A stretch of 64,000 nt of DNA, taken from positions 248,001 to 312,000 of the forward strand of contig JAFJTR010000015.1 in NCBI GenBank assembly GCA_022559985.1. The letters are read 5' to 3'. A program made the translations under genes and the position numbers. This stretch comes from Parastagonospora avenae f. sp. tritici 18332-5 (Eukaryota > Ascomycota > Dothideomycetes > Pleosporales > Phaeosphaeriaceae). Of this stretch, positions 62,953 through 64,000 are shown piece by piece (the first letter of the stretch is position 1; each line of letters begins with the position of its first letter). The notes beneath the pieces were generated by a model that was not told where the DNA came from, made no database searches, and saw only the letters and a program-made list of their open reading frames with translations.

Positions 62953-64000
62953 ATGGCTACTCCTAACATTTCTGCCGGACGCCCTGAAATTCCTGCTGGC
63001 GTCTCCACAGAGGACGTGGTAGCTATTGTCACCGTCCATAGCAGCCGAGCCTCGCTTGTCAACCAAGCGTCCATATACGCACAGGCAGATGTCTTCGGAG
63101 CCAGTGATAACTCTAGAAACCCACCTGTTCTTGTTGGGGTCAACAACTTCCTTCACCGGCACCTCGACTCAACTGGCTATTCAATGGGACGGGCCATGGC
63201 TGATCCCAAGGCAGTCCAGATGCTTCTAGACGTATATTTTCCCGATTCGCGTGTAGCCAAGCGTCAGTTTGAGGTGGTGCCAGATTGGGAGCGTGACTGT
63301 TGGCGATTACAGTCCACAACAAAGACTGTAACTATGGTCAATGGCGCACCCATCCAGCGTCTAATACCACGGATAAAGGATCTGGGAAAACAGGTCCCAG
63401 CTATGACGTTTCTCAAGCAGTCTGGCGTTAACATCGTCACGATTCATGACTTCCGGATCGATATCTGGTTCATGAAGTCCGTTCGGCAGGTGTATGGACC
63501 AAACGATTTCGTCCCATGGCAGCTCGACCCTGCTGTCCAAGATGTTGCTGATCGCCCTGAACAATGGGCCCGCGATCGATTCATCGCAACTGCAGAGCAA
63601 GTTTCTGCACAGACAGTTGCAGTCATTGACCGCTTCAATGGGAACATCTCAGCTGCGAAGATTTTCAGACCCGGAGATCATCCACAGCAATCCCGAGACC
63701 GCGAGTTCCTGGCTTTTTCCAAGCGAGATGTCGATGCAAGCATTGTTCGATATCTACAAACGACTCAGATTGATGGCCTCCCTGCGATCATCATGGACAA
63801 GCATGCTGGCTTCCAAACTTACGACGTGCTGAGACGTGATATCCAAAAATCGCATCCAGGTATCCGCTTCTCGATTGCCTCGAAGATGGCCCTTCGCCTG
63901 TACCGAGCTTTGGCCTGGATGCACTTTCACGGCATTTTCCATGGCCATGTCTCACAGGAGAATGTCCTCATCCGCTTGAAGGACGGGAAACCTGAGCACG
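62953..64000 (+). CDS. Kinase-fold protein lacking the HRD aspartate (3' end beyond window)
   Basis: 5'-complete frame of 349 codons from ATG 62953, still open at the right edge. No intron is needed. The N-terminal ~200 residues are not recognised. From about residue 200 the layout follows a protein kinase: FNGNISAAKIFRPGD (VAIK-like Ala-Lys), IVRYLQTTQIDGLPAIIMDKHAG (hinge region), MALRLYRALAWMHFHGIFHGHVSQENVLI (E helix and catalytic loop). The loop has HGH where HRD is expected, so the catalytic aspartate is missing while the downstream Asn is present. It is therefore a probable pseudokinase, unless the alignment is shifted. The DFG region lies beyond the window. Its position behind the STAND-N/RhoGEF gene suggests a linked signalling pair; this is inference. 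Confidence 0.62.
   Translation, partial: MATPNISAGRPEIPAGVSTEDVVAIVTVHSSRASLVNQASIYAQADVFGASDNSRNPPVLVGVNNFLHRHLDSTGYSMGRAMADPKAVQMLLDVYFPDSRVAKRQFEVVPDWERDCWRLQSTTKTVTMVNGAPIQRLIPRIKDLGKQVPAMTFLKQSGVNIVTIHDFRIDIWFMKSVRQVYGPNDFVPWQLDPAVQDVADRPEQWARDRFIATAEQVSAQTVAVIDRFNGNISAAKIFRPGDHPQQSRDREFLAFSKRDVDASIVRYLQTTQIDGLPAIIMDKHAGFQTYDVLRRDIQKSHPGIRFSIASKMALRLYRALAWMHFHGIFHGHVSQENVLIRLKDGKPEH

Overview
This window looks like nuclear DNA of a filamentous ascomycete (Pezizomycotina). A Dothideomycete is my best guess from gene content and intron style, but the sequence alone does not prove it. Introns are mostly 45-90 nt with GT...CTAAY...AG signals. Recognisable products include a HET-domain protein, a fungal mS33 protein, a Bur1-type kinase, a Snt1-like SANT protein and a STAND-type fungal N-terminal domain fused to a RhoGEF/PH region. 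I see no rRNA, no tRNA and no CRISPR locus.

Layout. 1-13.3 kb is dense housekeeping DNA: an MFSD10-like transporter (cut by the left edge), a hotdog thioesterase, mitochondrial ribosomal protein mS33 divergent from an RNase III, a monofunctional GAR synthetase (purine synthesis), an OCRL-type inositol 5-phosphatase divergent from the decapping factor Dcp1, an in-frame ORF directly after the Dcp1 stop, a lipid-droplet hydrolase, and a spliced zinc-finger gene carrying a hexapeptide minisatellite. 14-20 kb is more accessory: a HET-domain gene, a lineage-specific proline-rich gene with an uncertain 3' end, and a berberine-bridge-type FAD oxidase whose frame is broken by one TAG. 22-36.6 kb holds a large MATH / degenerate USP / MORN / RING protein, deoxyhypusine synthase (eIF5A hypusination) and a 2250-residue Snt1/NCoR-like SANT protein. 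39.6-53 kb holds a small Myb-like nuclear protein, two coiled-coil or low-complexity proteins, aspartate kinase (threonine/methionine synthesis), Bur1/Cdk9 kinase, a tiny spliced complex I subunit and a CFA-synthase-like methyltransferase. 54.9-64 kb holds a nine-exon hexose transporter, a C2H2 zinc-finger protein, an F-box/2EXR-like protein, a STAND-N/RhoGEF/PH protein, and a kinase-fold protein lacking the catalytic HRD aspartate that runs off the right edge.

The most unusual signal is not a gene. Two gene-poor gaps (about 20.7-21.4 kb and 37.2-39.3 kb) carry 21 copies of a conserved ~30-nt element (CTCTTCCAC, GCTA, then ATTGCAGTGAA) separated by 30-220 nt of mostly dissimilar sequence. All but one copy point the same way. 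Some copies share a longer unit of about 50-60 nt with a second decamer (TTCAGCCTTG or its reverse complement). A 162-bp hAT-like MITE with a perfect 8-bp target duplication has inserted inside the larger array. I do not recognise this repeat family.

Exon boundaries were read by eye from splice signals, frame continuity and family expectations. They have not been checked against transcripts.
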